Below, one piece after another: positions 1 to 6,155 of a stretch of 6,155 nucleotides of DNA. Position numbers and translations under genes: made by a program. How positions within the stretch are numbered: the first letter of the stretch is position 1; each line of letters starts with the position of its first letter. The stretch spans positions 1 to 6,155 of the forward strand of contig CAJGCV010000106.1 in the NCBI GenBank assembly GCA_904501915.1. Reading direction: 5' to 3'. The DNA comes from an uncultured Akkermansia sp. (GTDB lineage Bacteria; Verrucomicrobiota; Verrucomicrobiia; Verrucomicrobiales; Akkermansiaceae). The notes beneath the pieces are model-generated. The model was not told the DNA's origin. It saw only the letters and a program-made list of their open reading frames with translations, and made no database searches.

Positions 1-341
1 CCCATCAGCATCTCGAACACGCCATTGGAGAAGCAGATGACCGGAATGCTCAGCGTGAAGAGCAGGGCGGAAAGGATGATAACCTTCTTGCGCCCCAGCC
101 ATTCGGCCAGCATGCCTGCGAACAGGGAGGAAAGAACGGAGCCGAACAGCACGGCGGCCACCACGATGGCCAGCTGCTGCGGGGTGTAGGAAGAGGTCTT
201 TTCAATATACGGCAGAGCTGCGGCAATAACGCCTACGTCAATACCGTAGAGAAGACCACCAAGGCCTGCCATTACCATCAGGTAAAGGGCATAGCGTTTA
301 ACGGAGCTCGGAAGCTCGACTTTGGTTGCGTCGGTACTCAT
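1..341 (-). CDS. MFS sugar-porter-type transporter, N-terminal part (truncated by window edge)
   Basis: This is the first 113 codons of a membrane transporter that runs off the left edge of the window. The translation begins MSTDATKVELPSS, a short polar cytoplasmic tail. Three hydrophobic segments follow at about residues 17-39, 58-80 and 87-107. The first contains GGLLYGIDVGVI (28-39), the G-x-D-x-G pattern typical of TM1 in the sugar porter family (XylE/GLUT-like). The loop between TM2 and TM3 contains GMLAEWLGRKK (76-86), the MFS signature G-x-x-x-[DE]-x-x-G-[RK]-[RK]. From family knowledge, such proteins are 12-helix inner-membrane proteins that usually move a sugar, often with protons; the substrate cannot be told from this fragment. 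The ATG at 341-339 is chosen because it leaves a normal N-terminal tail and the next Met codons lie inside TM1. No Shine-Dalgarno is visible and the promoter lies immediately upstream. Codons here favour GGT, GTT, CTT and GCA more than in the neighbouring genes, which may mean high expression or a different origin. Confidence 0.9.
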   Translation of the reverse strand, partial: MSTDATKVELPSSVKRYALYLMVMAGLGGLLYGIDVGVIAAALPYIEKTSSYTPQQLAIVVAAVLFGSVLSSLFAGMLAEWLGRKKVIILSALLFTLSIPVICFSNGVFEMLM

Positions 342-351
342 AACGCGTGGT

Positions 352-379
352 ATTATACCAGCCCTAGAGTACAGTTCAA
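352..379 (-). promoter_or_regulatory. sigma70-like promoter of the MFS transporter gene
   Basis: On the minus strand there is TTGAAC (379-374), a 16-base spacer and a perfect TATAAT (357-352), preceded by TGG to form an extended -10 (TGGTATAAT). The -35 matches TTGACA at 4 of 6 positions. Transcription would be expected to start about 7 bases after the -10, near 345, only about 4 bases before the ATG. No ribosome binding site fits in that space. Seen in sequence; promoter activity is inferred. Confidence 0.75.
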
Positions 380-384
380 CTCTA
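365..384. promoter_or_regulatory. Operator-like perfect inverted repeat over the -35 box of the MFS promoter
   Basis: TAGAGT (365-370) and ACTCTA (379-384) form a perfect 6-bp dyad with an 8-base centre. The dyad covers the whole -35 hexamer (374-379) of the transporter promoter. A second, smaller dyad, AGTT-C-AACT (373-381), lies inside it. No U-tract follows, so it does not look like a terminator. Position and symmetry suggest a repressor or activator site, plausibly a sugar-responsive regulator, but the cognate protein is not in the window. Confidence 0.5.
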
Positions 385-402
385 AATTCGCGGATTTGCC
401 GG

Positions 403-419
403 ATTTTTGTGCGAAAAAT
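403..419. repeat. Short A/T inverted repeat after the GHL10 gene
   Basis: ATTTTT (403-408) and AAAAAT (414-419) are perfect complements around a 5-base loop, starting 5 bases after the hydrolase stop codon. All six pairs are A-T, so an RNA hairpin would be weak, and no U-tract follows it on the minus strand. It may help end the GHL10 transcript or be chance in an AT-rich spacer. No better terminator is visible between this gene and the transporter gene. Confidence 0.3.
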
Positions 420-424
420 GCGCG

Positions 425-1834
425 TTATCTGGCCAATACGCCAGGAGTTCCACTCATGCCGGTGGCAGAAACGGGGCGTATGGCAATGCGGTCGAGCGTG
501 TTGGCTACGCGTGGGGAAATGGTGGTGGTAGTGCTGCTGCCGGGCAGTACATCCAGGGTGAACCAGCGGCCTTTGCTGCCCACTTGCACCACCCATTTGT
601 GGGCTTTACCCTGCCAGGTGACTCGGCAGCCGGTGCGGGAGTGGCTGGCTTGCACGCTGGGGCGGTCCGGACGGGAGCTGCCGCACCAGGGCATGGCCGG
701 TGGCAGTGCCAGGGTGGGGTACATGCGCTCCAGTACTTTATGAATACCGCCCTTGTTGGTACCCAGGGAACGCCAGCTCCAGTAAATCTGCCCGCTGCTC
801 TGGCGGGCCAGCTGGCGGGAGTAGCCAATCTGGCGGCCTATTTCGCTTGCGGGGCGGCCGGGGTCTTCCTGGCTGTCAATACGCACGGTGGCAAGCCCGG
901 GCCAAACCGGGCGGCTGGGGTTGATGCTGCTCCACCACTGCATGAGGGCAGGGAAACTCTGCGGACCTTCGCAGCGCCAGTAGAGCTGGGGTGAGAGGTA
1001 GTCCACCCAACCTTTGGCAAGCCACTTGCGGGCATCGCAGGCCAGGTCTTCGTAGGCGTTGATGCGGGCCTCAATGTTGGCGGGAATGCCAGGTTGCCAT
1101 ATGCCGAAGGGGCTGATGCCCACGCGTACATGCGGTTTGACCTGCTTCACATGGCGGTACAGGTTGTACACAAAGGTATCAATGGCCTGGCGGCGCTGGG
1201 CCGGGGTGCGGCCGTCGGCCACATGATGATGAGGGGGATAGGGGTAGAAGTAGTCATCCAGGTGCACGCCGTCAATGTCGTAGCGCTGCACCACATCCAT
1301 GATGACCTGCATCACATGTCCGCGAGCCTGCGCATTTCCGGGGTTGAGAATCTGGGTGCTGCCGGCCTGCAGCAGCCAGCCCGGCTGGCGGCGGGCAATG
1401 TGCCCACGTCCGGTGGGGCGCCCGCTGATGGTGGCGCGGAACGGGTTGAACCACGCATGCAGTTCCATACCTCGCTTATGGCATTCGCGGATGGCAAAGT
1501 CCAGCGGGTCATACCCCGGGTGTTCGCCCGCCCCGCTCAGCCAGGTGCTCCAGGGCTCCAGCCTGGATTCATAGAGAGCGTCCCCATTCGGTCGCACTTG
1601 CAGCAGAATGGCGTTGAGGCGCAGCTGGGCGGCCTGCTCAATGATACGGAGCAGTTCTGCTTTCTGCCGTGCGGCGGGCAGTCCTGCCTTGCTGGGCCAG
1701 TCCAGGTTATAGACGGTGGCTACCCAGGCTGCGCGGAATTCGCGCGCGGGCTGCGGGGCATCTTCATTCACCTGCTGCCAGGCCTGTGCCAGGCTGGCGG
1801 CAGCTAAAAAAAGACTGATGAGTAAGCGCTTCAC
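425..1834 (-). CDS. Secreted GHL10/DUF187-family glycoside hydrolase (YngK/DigH-like)
   Basis: The 469-residue product (GTG start) opens with a classic signal peptide: KRLLISLFLAAASLAQA, with likely cleavage after A-Q-A at residue 18. The family core follows with REFRAAWVATVYNLDWPS (31-48), LLQVRPNGDALYES (77-90), HAWFNPFR (126-133), DIDGVHLDDYFYPYP (186-200), GISPFGIW (239-246) and DYLSPQLYW (278-286). These are the blocks of the glycosyl-hydrolase-like 10 family (PF02638), a TIM-barrel fold; the acidic pair in HLDDY is the obvious active-site candidate. Residues about 400-469 look like an Ig/FN3-type beta domain, ending with IRPVSATG. No lipobox cysteine is present, so it is probably soluble in the periplasm or exported. 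Known relative: E. coli DigH (YddW), reported to cleave peptidoglycan glycans stripped of stem peptides. Its position directly after a PBP1A gene fits a cell-wall role, but polysaccharide substrates are also possible. The upstream ATG at 1894 would put 20 polar or irregular residues before the signal peptide, so the GTG at 1834 is preferred. Confidence 0.9.
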   Translation of the reverse strand: MKRLLISLFLAAASLAQAWQQVNEDAPQPAREFRAAWVATVYNLDWPSKAGLPAARQKAELLRIIEQAAQLRLNAILLQVRPNGDALYESRLEPWSTWLSGAGEHPGYDPLDFAIRECHKRGMELHAWFNPFRATISGRPTGRGHIARRQPGWLLQAGSTQILNPGNAQARGHVMQVIMDVVQRYDIDGVHLDDYFYPYPPHHHVADGRTPAQRRQAIDTFVYNLYRHVKQVKPHVRVGISPFGIWQPGIPANIEARINAYEDLACDARKWLAKGWVDYLSPQLYWRCEGPQSFPALMQWWSSINPSRPVWPGLATVRIDSQEDPGRPASEIGRQIGYSRQLARQSSGQIYWSWRSLGTNKGGIHKVLERMYPTLALPPAMPWCGSSRPDRPSVQASHSRTGCRVTWQGKAHKWVVQVGSKGRWFTLDVLPGSSTTTTISPRVANTLDRIAIRPVSATGMSGTPGVLAR

Positions 1835-1841
1835 GTGTGTG

Positions 1842-1870
1842 AGTATAATGAGTTGTTCCGGTGTATGCAA
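1842..1870 (-). promoter_or_regulatory. Putative promoter of the GHL10 hydrolase gene
   Basis: On the minus strand TATACT (1847-1842, 5 of 6 to consensus) is preceded by a 17-base spacer and TTGCAT (1870-1865, 3 of 6, with the key TTG kept). Exactly 7 bases separate the -10 from the GTG start codon, so the predicted transcription start falls at or one base before the G of GTG. This independently supports GTG over the upstream ATG and predicts a leaderless message. No Shine-Dalgarno is present. Confidence 0.6.
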
Positions 1871-1889
1871 GCATGTAGCAAGGCATACA
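1862..1889. repeat. Inverted repeat between PBP1A and GHL10 genes, overlapping the -35 box
   Basis: TGTATGC (1862-1868) and GCATACA (1883-1889) are perfect complements separated by 14 bases. The left arm overlaps the proposed -35 of the hydrolase promoter (1865-1870). No T-run follows on the minus strand, so a canonical intrinsic terminator for the upstream PBP gene is unlikely; a regulator site or a mRNA-stabilising hairpin is possible. Beside it, TCACACC occurs twice (1891-1897 and 1908-1914), the second copy containing the PBP1A stop codon. Confidence 0.4.
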
Positions 1890-1907
1890 TTCACACCACC
1901 GGGGGGC

Positions 1908-4376
1908 TCACACCTCTTCTGCTACGTCGTCTTCGGGCAGGTGTTTGAGCAATTCTGCGGGCAGTCCGTCGATATCCGGCGTGTTTTCCGGGTCTTCCGG
2001 CACTTCATCGGCGGCGCTCTCATCCGGGTCTTCGGCCAGTTCGGCATGCACCGTGCAGAGACTGCGGGGCTGGGCCAGGTCTGCCATGGTTTCGATGTAG
2101 GCTTTGCCTTCGTACTCGCACCCGGCATGTGCCAGCATACCCGAAACGCGGCAGAGGCGGATACCGGTGTTGCGCGCTTTGGCAGGAGCGGTGCGTATGG
2201 CTTTCATCTGGTAGCCTCGGGCGGCGGCGCATTGCATCACGCCCACCCAGAGGGGGAGTGCCACGGTGCCGCCATAGGCTTTTTCGGCAATTTTGGTGGG
2301 GCGGTCAAAGCCTACCCACACGGCGGCGGTTAAATCGGAAGTAAAGCCGCAGAACCAGGCGTTGGTGTAGTTGTTGGTGGTGCCGGTCTTGCCGCCGCAG
2401 GGATGTTTGAAGCCCAGTGCCTGCATGTGGCCGGCAGTGCCGCCGGGTTTGGTAATCTGCTGCAGTACGGCAGAAATGGCATTGGCTGACCGCGTGGAGC
2501 ACACGCGGCGTGCGGAGGGTACATTCTGCCACACCACGCGGCCTTCGCGGTCGGTGATATGCTGGATGATGTAGGGCGTGGGGCGCACGCCGCCGTTGGC
2601 AAAGGTGGTGAATGCACCTGCCACTTCCAGGGGCGAGGCTTCCCAGGTGCCCAGGTAAATGGTGGGGCCCTGCGGGCGGCCCTGGTTCGGGAAACCGGCG
2701 GTGAGGGCGGTATTCACCACATTCTGCAGCCCGGCAATGTTGCCGGCGCGCACGGCCATGGTGTTGCGGCTTTTGAGCAAGCCCCAGGCGGCGCTGTTCA
2801 TGCCGGCAAAGACACCGTCGGAGTTGCGGGGACGCCAGTTTTTCGCCCCGGCAATTTCACCGCGCTGAATCGGGCCGTCGGAAATCATGCTGCGCGGGCC
2901 GTATCCTCGCTCAAAGTACGCGGCATACACCAGCGGTTTGAACACGGAACCCACCTGGCGGCGGCTCTGCAGCGCGCGGTTCAGCTGAGATTCCGTGCTG
3001 TCGCGCCCGCCTACCACGGCCAGCAGGGCGCCGGTGGCGTTGTCGATAACGGCGCAGGCGGCCTGCAGGTATTTCGGGCGCAGTTTATCCTGCTCATCCT
3101 GCGGAGTCCGTGCTTTCAGGGCTTTGAACTGGGCGCGGGTCTGGTGTTTCCAGGCTTTCTGCTTTTCAAACATGGCGGTGAGCCGGGCGTCAATTTCGCG
3201 CATGGCGTCATCCTGCAGGTCAATATCCAGCGTAGTCTGCACGCGCAACCCGCCGGAGGTCACTACCTCTTCCTTCAGGCGTTCATCCTTGGAATCCAGC
3301 ATGCTGAGCAGGTGGTCCACCTCGGCGCGCACCAGATCCAGCGCGTAGTTGTCATCTCCGCGGCGTTCTGGTCTGCGGGTCACCAGCTTTTCCTTGATGG
3401 CGTATTCGTACTCATTGCGGGTGATTTTACCATGCTCGTACATGAGCTTCAGCACCTTGTCTCGCTGAATCAGGGCAGATGAGGGGTTCCGGTACGGCGA
3501 AAACTGGTTCGGGCTGCAGATGATGCCGGCCAGCATGGCGGCTTCGCCCACGGTCAGGTCGCGCGGCAGTTTGTCAAAGTAGCCGTAGGCAGCCTGCTTG
3601 AGCCCCAGGAAGGTATGCCCCCAGAACACGCGGTTCAGGTAGCATTTGATGATGGTTTCCTTGTTGTACGTGCCCTCAATGCGGCGGGCAAGTGCCATTT
3701 CGGTGAATTTGGCGTCAAAACTGCGCTCGCTGTGGTTGTAGGTGTTCTTGGCCAGCTGCATAGTCAGGGTAGAAGCGCCCTGTGTGGTGCGGTGGTGCTT
3801 GAAAACCTGTGCCACTGCGCGCAGAATACCGCGGGGGTCAATGCCACCGTGCGTCCAGAACGAGCGGTCTTCCTGCATCACCAGTGCATCTATCATGTAG
3901 CGCGGCACTTCTTCGTGCAGGTTCGCAATACTGCGGCGGTTTTCGCCGTGCAGCGTGCCGATTTCGTTACCCTTGCGGTCCAGCACAATGCTGCGCTCCG
4001 GCATGCGGGTCACCTGCGATAAATCGTATCGCCCGGCTTTCACGCCGTAGATAACCGCCAGAATACCGCCCAGAATCATCCCCACAAATCCCAGACTCAG
4101 CAGAATCTTGGTCGGAATGAGCACGATTTTCGGCAACTTACGCAGTGTCCAGAACACAATGCGCAGCGGCAGGGTGGCCATGAGCCACAGCGCGCGCAGA
4201 CACCCGGTTCCTTTGCGCGGTGGTTTCTGGAACTCCTGGATGGGGTTCACATTTTCCGGCAGCGGTTCATACTCCGGCTCCGGTTCCCAGGCGCGGCGCG
4301 GTGCCTGCCGCCGGGGGGGCGCCGGGCGGTAATCCTGTCCGGGGTAATCATCATCGCTGGATTTGTAGCGCGCCAT
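1908..4376 (-). CDS. Bifunctional class A penicillin-binding protein (PBP1A family)
   Basis: This 822-residue protein would polymerise lipid II into glycan strands and crosslink them at the outer face of the inner membrane. Order of parts: a charged, proline/arginine-rich cytoplasmic tail (1-55); a hydrophobic stretch (59-76); the membrane anchor (about 91-111); the GT51 glycosyltransferase; and the transpeptidase. In the GT51 domain, QEDRSFWTHGGIDPRG (168-183) carries the catalytic Glu169, QGASTLTMQLAKN (199-211) corresponds to the usual GGSTITQQLAKN, and RRIEGTYNKETII (231-243) carries Glu234. The transpeptidase has SVFK (nucleophile Ser477, Lys480), SRN (536-538) and KTGTT (663-667), so both activities look intact. 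The C-terminus has a cysteine-containing module (C742, C753, C774) and then a strongly acidic tail (about 780-822). The ATG at 4376 is chosen because translation upstream of it is the sprT region read out of frame. Only 2 bases separate it from the sprT-like stop codon, and no clear Shine-Dalgarno is seen, so coupling is likely. Assignment is secure; numbering as PBP1A versus another class A PBP is less so. Confidence 0.95.
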   Translation of the reverse strand: MARYKSSDDDYPGQDYRPAPPRRQAPRRAWEPEPEYEPLPENVNPIQEFQKPPRKGTGCLRALWLMATLPLRIVFWTLRKLPKIVLIPTKILLSLGFVGMILGGILAVIYGVKAGRYDLSQVTRMPERSIVLDRKGNEIGTLHGENRRSIANLHEEVPRYMIDALVMQEDRSFWTHGGIDPRGILRAVAQVFKHHRTTQGASTLTMQLAKNTYNHSERSFDAKFTEMALARRIEGTYNKETIIKCYLNRVFWGHTFLGLKQAAYGYFDKLPRDLTVGEAAMLAGIICSPNQFSPYRNPSSALIQRDKVLKLMYEHGKITRNEYEYAIKEKLVTRRPERRGDDNYALDLVRAEVDHLLSMLDSKDERLKEEVVTSGGLRVQTTLDIDLQDDAMREIDARLTAMFEKQKAWKHQTRAQFKALKARTPQDEQDKLRPKYLQAACAVIDNATGALLAVVGGRDSTESQLNRALQSRRQVGSVFKPLVYAAYFERGYGPRSMISDGPIQRGEIAGAKNWRPRNSDGVFAGMNSAAWGLLKSRNTMAVRAGNIAGLQNVVNTALTAGFPNQGRPQGPTIYLGTWEASPLEVAGAFTTFANGGVRPTPYIIQHITDREGRVVWQNVPSARRVCSTRSANAISAVLQQITKPGGTAGHMQALGFKHPCGGKTGTTNNYTNAWFCGFTSDLTAAVWVGFDRPTKIAEKAYGGTVALPLWVGVMQCAAARGYQMKAIRTAPAKARNTGIRLCRVSGMLAHAGCEYEGKAYIETMADLAQPRSLCTVHAELAEDPDESAADEVPEDPENTPDIDGLPAELLKHLPEDDVAEEV

Positions 4377-4378
4377 GC

Positions 4379-4930
4379 TCAGGATTCTATGCTCTTGATG
4401 GTGAGTTTGCCCAGGGTGTCGGCTTTGCGACCTGGAATGTAGTAACTGCGCAGCCGGTGCGTGTTGACGCGGGGCTTGCGGGTGTAGGTGCGGTATACCT
4501 CGCCCGTCTCCTGGTGGCACAGGCAGAAGCGCGCCGGACTCTGCGGCCGCGGGTTGGCAAATTCGATGCCGCGTGCGCTGGCGCGTTCTCCGGGAATTCC
4601 CAGGGCGGCGCAGTAGCGTTTCCACACCGGGCCGTGGCCGCATGCACCGTGGTGCACCCAGGCCAGCGCGTGCGCCAGCTCGTGCAGCAGGGTGCGCCAG
4701 AGCTGGTCAGCATCTTTGCTGGCATAGGTCTCAGCATAATAGCGCGAGAGACTGATGCGCCGCTGCTGCATCTTGCAGCACCCCAGGCGGCGCACGGTCT
4801 TATCCCAGCCGAAGCACCAGTCGTGCAGATGCAGGTGTGCCAGGCAGGCTGCAGCATACGCCTCCACCTCTGCCGGCGTGGCACCGGCTGGGCGCGGGGG
4901 CAGGGGAATCTGCTGGGTGGCGGCGTTCAT
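4379..4930 (-). CDS. SprT-like zinc metalloprotease domain protein
   Basis: The product has 183 residues. HELAH (83-87) followed by GHG with H99 gives the HExxH plus third histidine zinc site of the SprT/Spartan family, with the following VWKRYCAALG (102-111) also family-like. Upstream, GWDKTVRRLGCC (41-52) and RRISLSRYYAE (57-67) match the conserved N-terminal half of SprT-like domains (lone beta strands before the active-site helix). The C-terminal zinc ribbon appears incomplete: FCLC (135-138) supplies one cysteine pair, but no second pair follows before the end. Eukaryotic relatives (SPRTN, Wss1) degrade DNA-crosslinked proteins; bacterial members are mostly uncharacterised, so a repair role is inferred from the family and from recA next door. 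Catalytic residues look intact. The ATG at 4930 is the only reasonable start, lying one base after the recA terminator U-tract, and no ribosome binding site precedes it. It overlaps no gene and ends 2 bases before PBP1A. Confidence 0.88.
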   Translation of the reverse strand: MNAATQQIPLPPRPAGATPAEVEAYAAACLAHLHLHDWCFGWDKTVRRLGCCKMQQRRISLSRYYAETYASKDADQLWRTLLHELAHALAWVHHGACGHGPVWKRYCAALGIPGERASARGIEFANPRPQSPARFCLCHQETGEVYRTYTRKPRVNTHRLRSYYIPGRKADTLGKLTIKSIES

Positions 4931-4931
4931 G

Positions 4932-4959
4932 AAAAAAAGCGGCCGGGGGTGCCGACCGC
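4932..4959 (-). terminator. Rho-independent terminator of recA
   Basis: On the minus strand GCGGTCGG (4959-4952), a 5-base loop CACCC and CCGGCCGC (4946-4939) form an 8-bp stem with one G-U pair, followed by seven T residues (4938-4932). It begins 13 bases after the recA stop codon and ends one base before the sprT-like ATG. Strong canonical form; efficiency is not known. Confidence 0.9.
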
Positions 4960-4972
4960 CTGTTGAAATGGT

Positions 4973-6007
<1,035 letters not shown>

Positions 6008-6016
6008 ATGCCGTTC

Positions 6017-6045
6017 AGTCTACCCGTTTCACCACTCCGTTGCAA
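6017..6045 (-). promoter_or_regulatory. Putative recA promoter
   Basis: On the minus strand TTGCAA (6045-6040, 4 of 6 to TTGACA), a 17-base spacer and TAGACT (6022-6017, 4 of 6 to TATAAT) precede the ATG by 9 bases. The expected transcription start near 6010 would give a leader of about 3 bases. I see no full LexA-type dyad here; only a single GAAC half-site (6016-6013) lies between the -10 and the start codon. Promoter placement is inference from hexamer match and spacing. Confidence 0.5.
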
Positions 6046-6077
6046 GCGTAAATTGCGGCACAAGGAGGAATAGTTTT

Positions 6078-6155
6078 ATGGGGCGTTTACGCTCCCCGGA
6101 CCAGTTGCAGCATTTCCTCCGGCGAGAGGTGGAGGAGGAGTTTTTCCAGCCCGCC
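6078..6155 (+). CDS. Possible divergent gene, first 26 codons (partial, unrecognised)
   Basis: An ATG at 6078 is preceded by a near-perfect Shine-Dalgarno, AAGGAGGA (6062-6069), with 9 bases between AGGAGG and the ATG. The frame stays open to the window end. The peptide starts MGRLRSPDQLQHFLRR and continues as a charged, glutamate-rich helix-like stretch; it resembles no family I know. It would be transcribed divergently from recA, sharing a 70-base spacer. A weak -10 (TAAATT, 6049-6054) is the best promoter candidate on this strand. Against it: none of the other genes here uses a clear Shine-Dalgarno, and the opposite strand also reads as plausible protein over the same bases. Only one of the two is likely real. 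Confidence 0.45.
   Translation, partial: MGRLRSPDQLQHFLRREVEEEFFQPA
6087..6155 (-). CDS. Alternative: C-terminal end of a gene upstream of recA (partial, unrecognised)
   Basis: Read on the minus strand, the last 69 bases are open for 22 codons and end in TAA (6089-6087). The peptide contains LEKLLLHLSPEEMLQLVRGA at its C-terminus, a regular amphipathic helix pattern that looks like genuine protein. The gene would lie in the same direction as recA, ending 79 bases before its start. A GC-rich imperfect hairpin surrounds the stop codon (GGGG...GCG TAAA CGCCCC) but has no U-tract. This reading competes with the plus-strand one on the same bases. The family is not recognised, and the short length makes any assignment weak. 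Confidence 0.35.
   Translation of the reverse strand, partial: GGLEKLLLHLSPEEMLQLVRGA

Noticed and set aside
365..384. Dyad as a terminator for the GHL10 gene
   Set aside because: There is no U-tract after it on the minus strand, and it sits on the -35 box of the next gene, which fits an operator better.
407..994. 195-codon plus-strand frame opposite the hydrolase C-terminus
   Set aside because: Alanine/glycine-rich shadow translation of the hydrolase gene's complement; starts in the intergenic spacer without a ribosome binding site.
1094..1807. Long open frame on the plus strand opposite the GHL10 hydrolase gene
   Set aside because: Antisense shadow of a clearly recognised protein; no ribosome binding site and no recognisable domain.
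2559..3482. Long open frame on the plus strand opposite the PBP1A gene
   Set aside because: It is antisense to a gene with intact catalytic motifs; the translation shows no family features and reflects the high GC at third positions of the true gene.
4377..4643. 89-codon upstream extension of the PBP1A reading frame
   Set aside because: It lies wholly inside the SprT-like gene in another frame, its Arg/His/Pro-rich translation is typical of out-of-frame reading, and the real protein begins at ATG 4376.

Overview
The window is GC-rich bacterial chromosomal DNA, densely coded, with almost every gene on the minus strand. No mobile element, CRISPR array, rRNA or tRNA was recognised. The organism is a diderm heterotroph: it has a signal-peptide-bearing GHL10-type glycoside hydrolase, a bifunctional PBP1A and a sugar-porter-type MFS transporter. 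My best guess is a Verrucomicrobiota member (Akkermansia-like). That is an impression from protein style, not a demonstrated placement.

In the direction of transcription (right to left) the layout is as follows. At 6078-6155 there is a fragment whose coding strand is ambiguous. recA (6007-4973) has a sigma70-like promoter almost touching its start codon and ends in a strong intrinsic terminator. A SprT-like zinc metalloprotease gene (4930-4379) starts one base after that terminator's U-tract. A class A penicillin-binding protein gene (4376-1908) follows after a 2-base gap and is probably translationally coupled to it. A secreted GHL10/DUF187 glycoside hydrolase (1834-425) has its own promoter whose predicted start point coincides with a GTG start codon. 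Finally, the 5' end of an MFS sugar transporter gene (341-1, cut by the window edge) lies behind a very good extended -10 promoter and a perfect dyad that looks like an operator.

Two functional themes are present. RecA and the SprT-like protein fit DNA damage repair (homologous recombination and, by analogy with SPRTN/Wss1, DNA-protein crosslink proteolysis). PBP1A and the GHL10 hydrolase fit envelope peptidoglycan synthesis and glycan trimming. The transporter suggests sugar uptake and appears individually regulated.

The most notable observation is architectural. At three separate genes (MFS, GHL10 hydrolase, recA) a recognisable -35/-10 pair lies 7-10 bases from the start codon with no Shine-Dalgarno sequence, which predicts leaderless or nearly leaderless mRNAs. 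I do not see a convincing new multi-gene system; the genes belong to known families.
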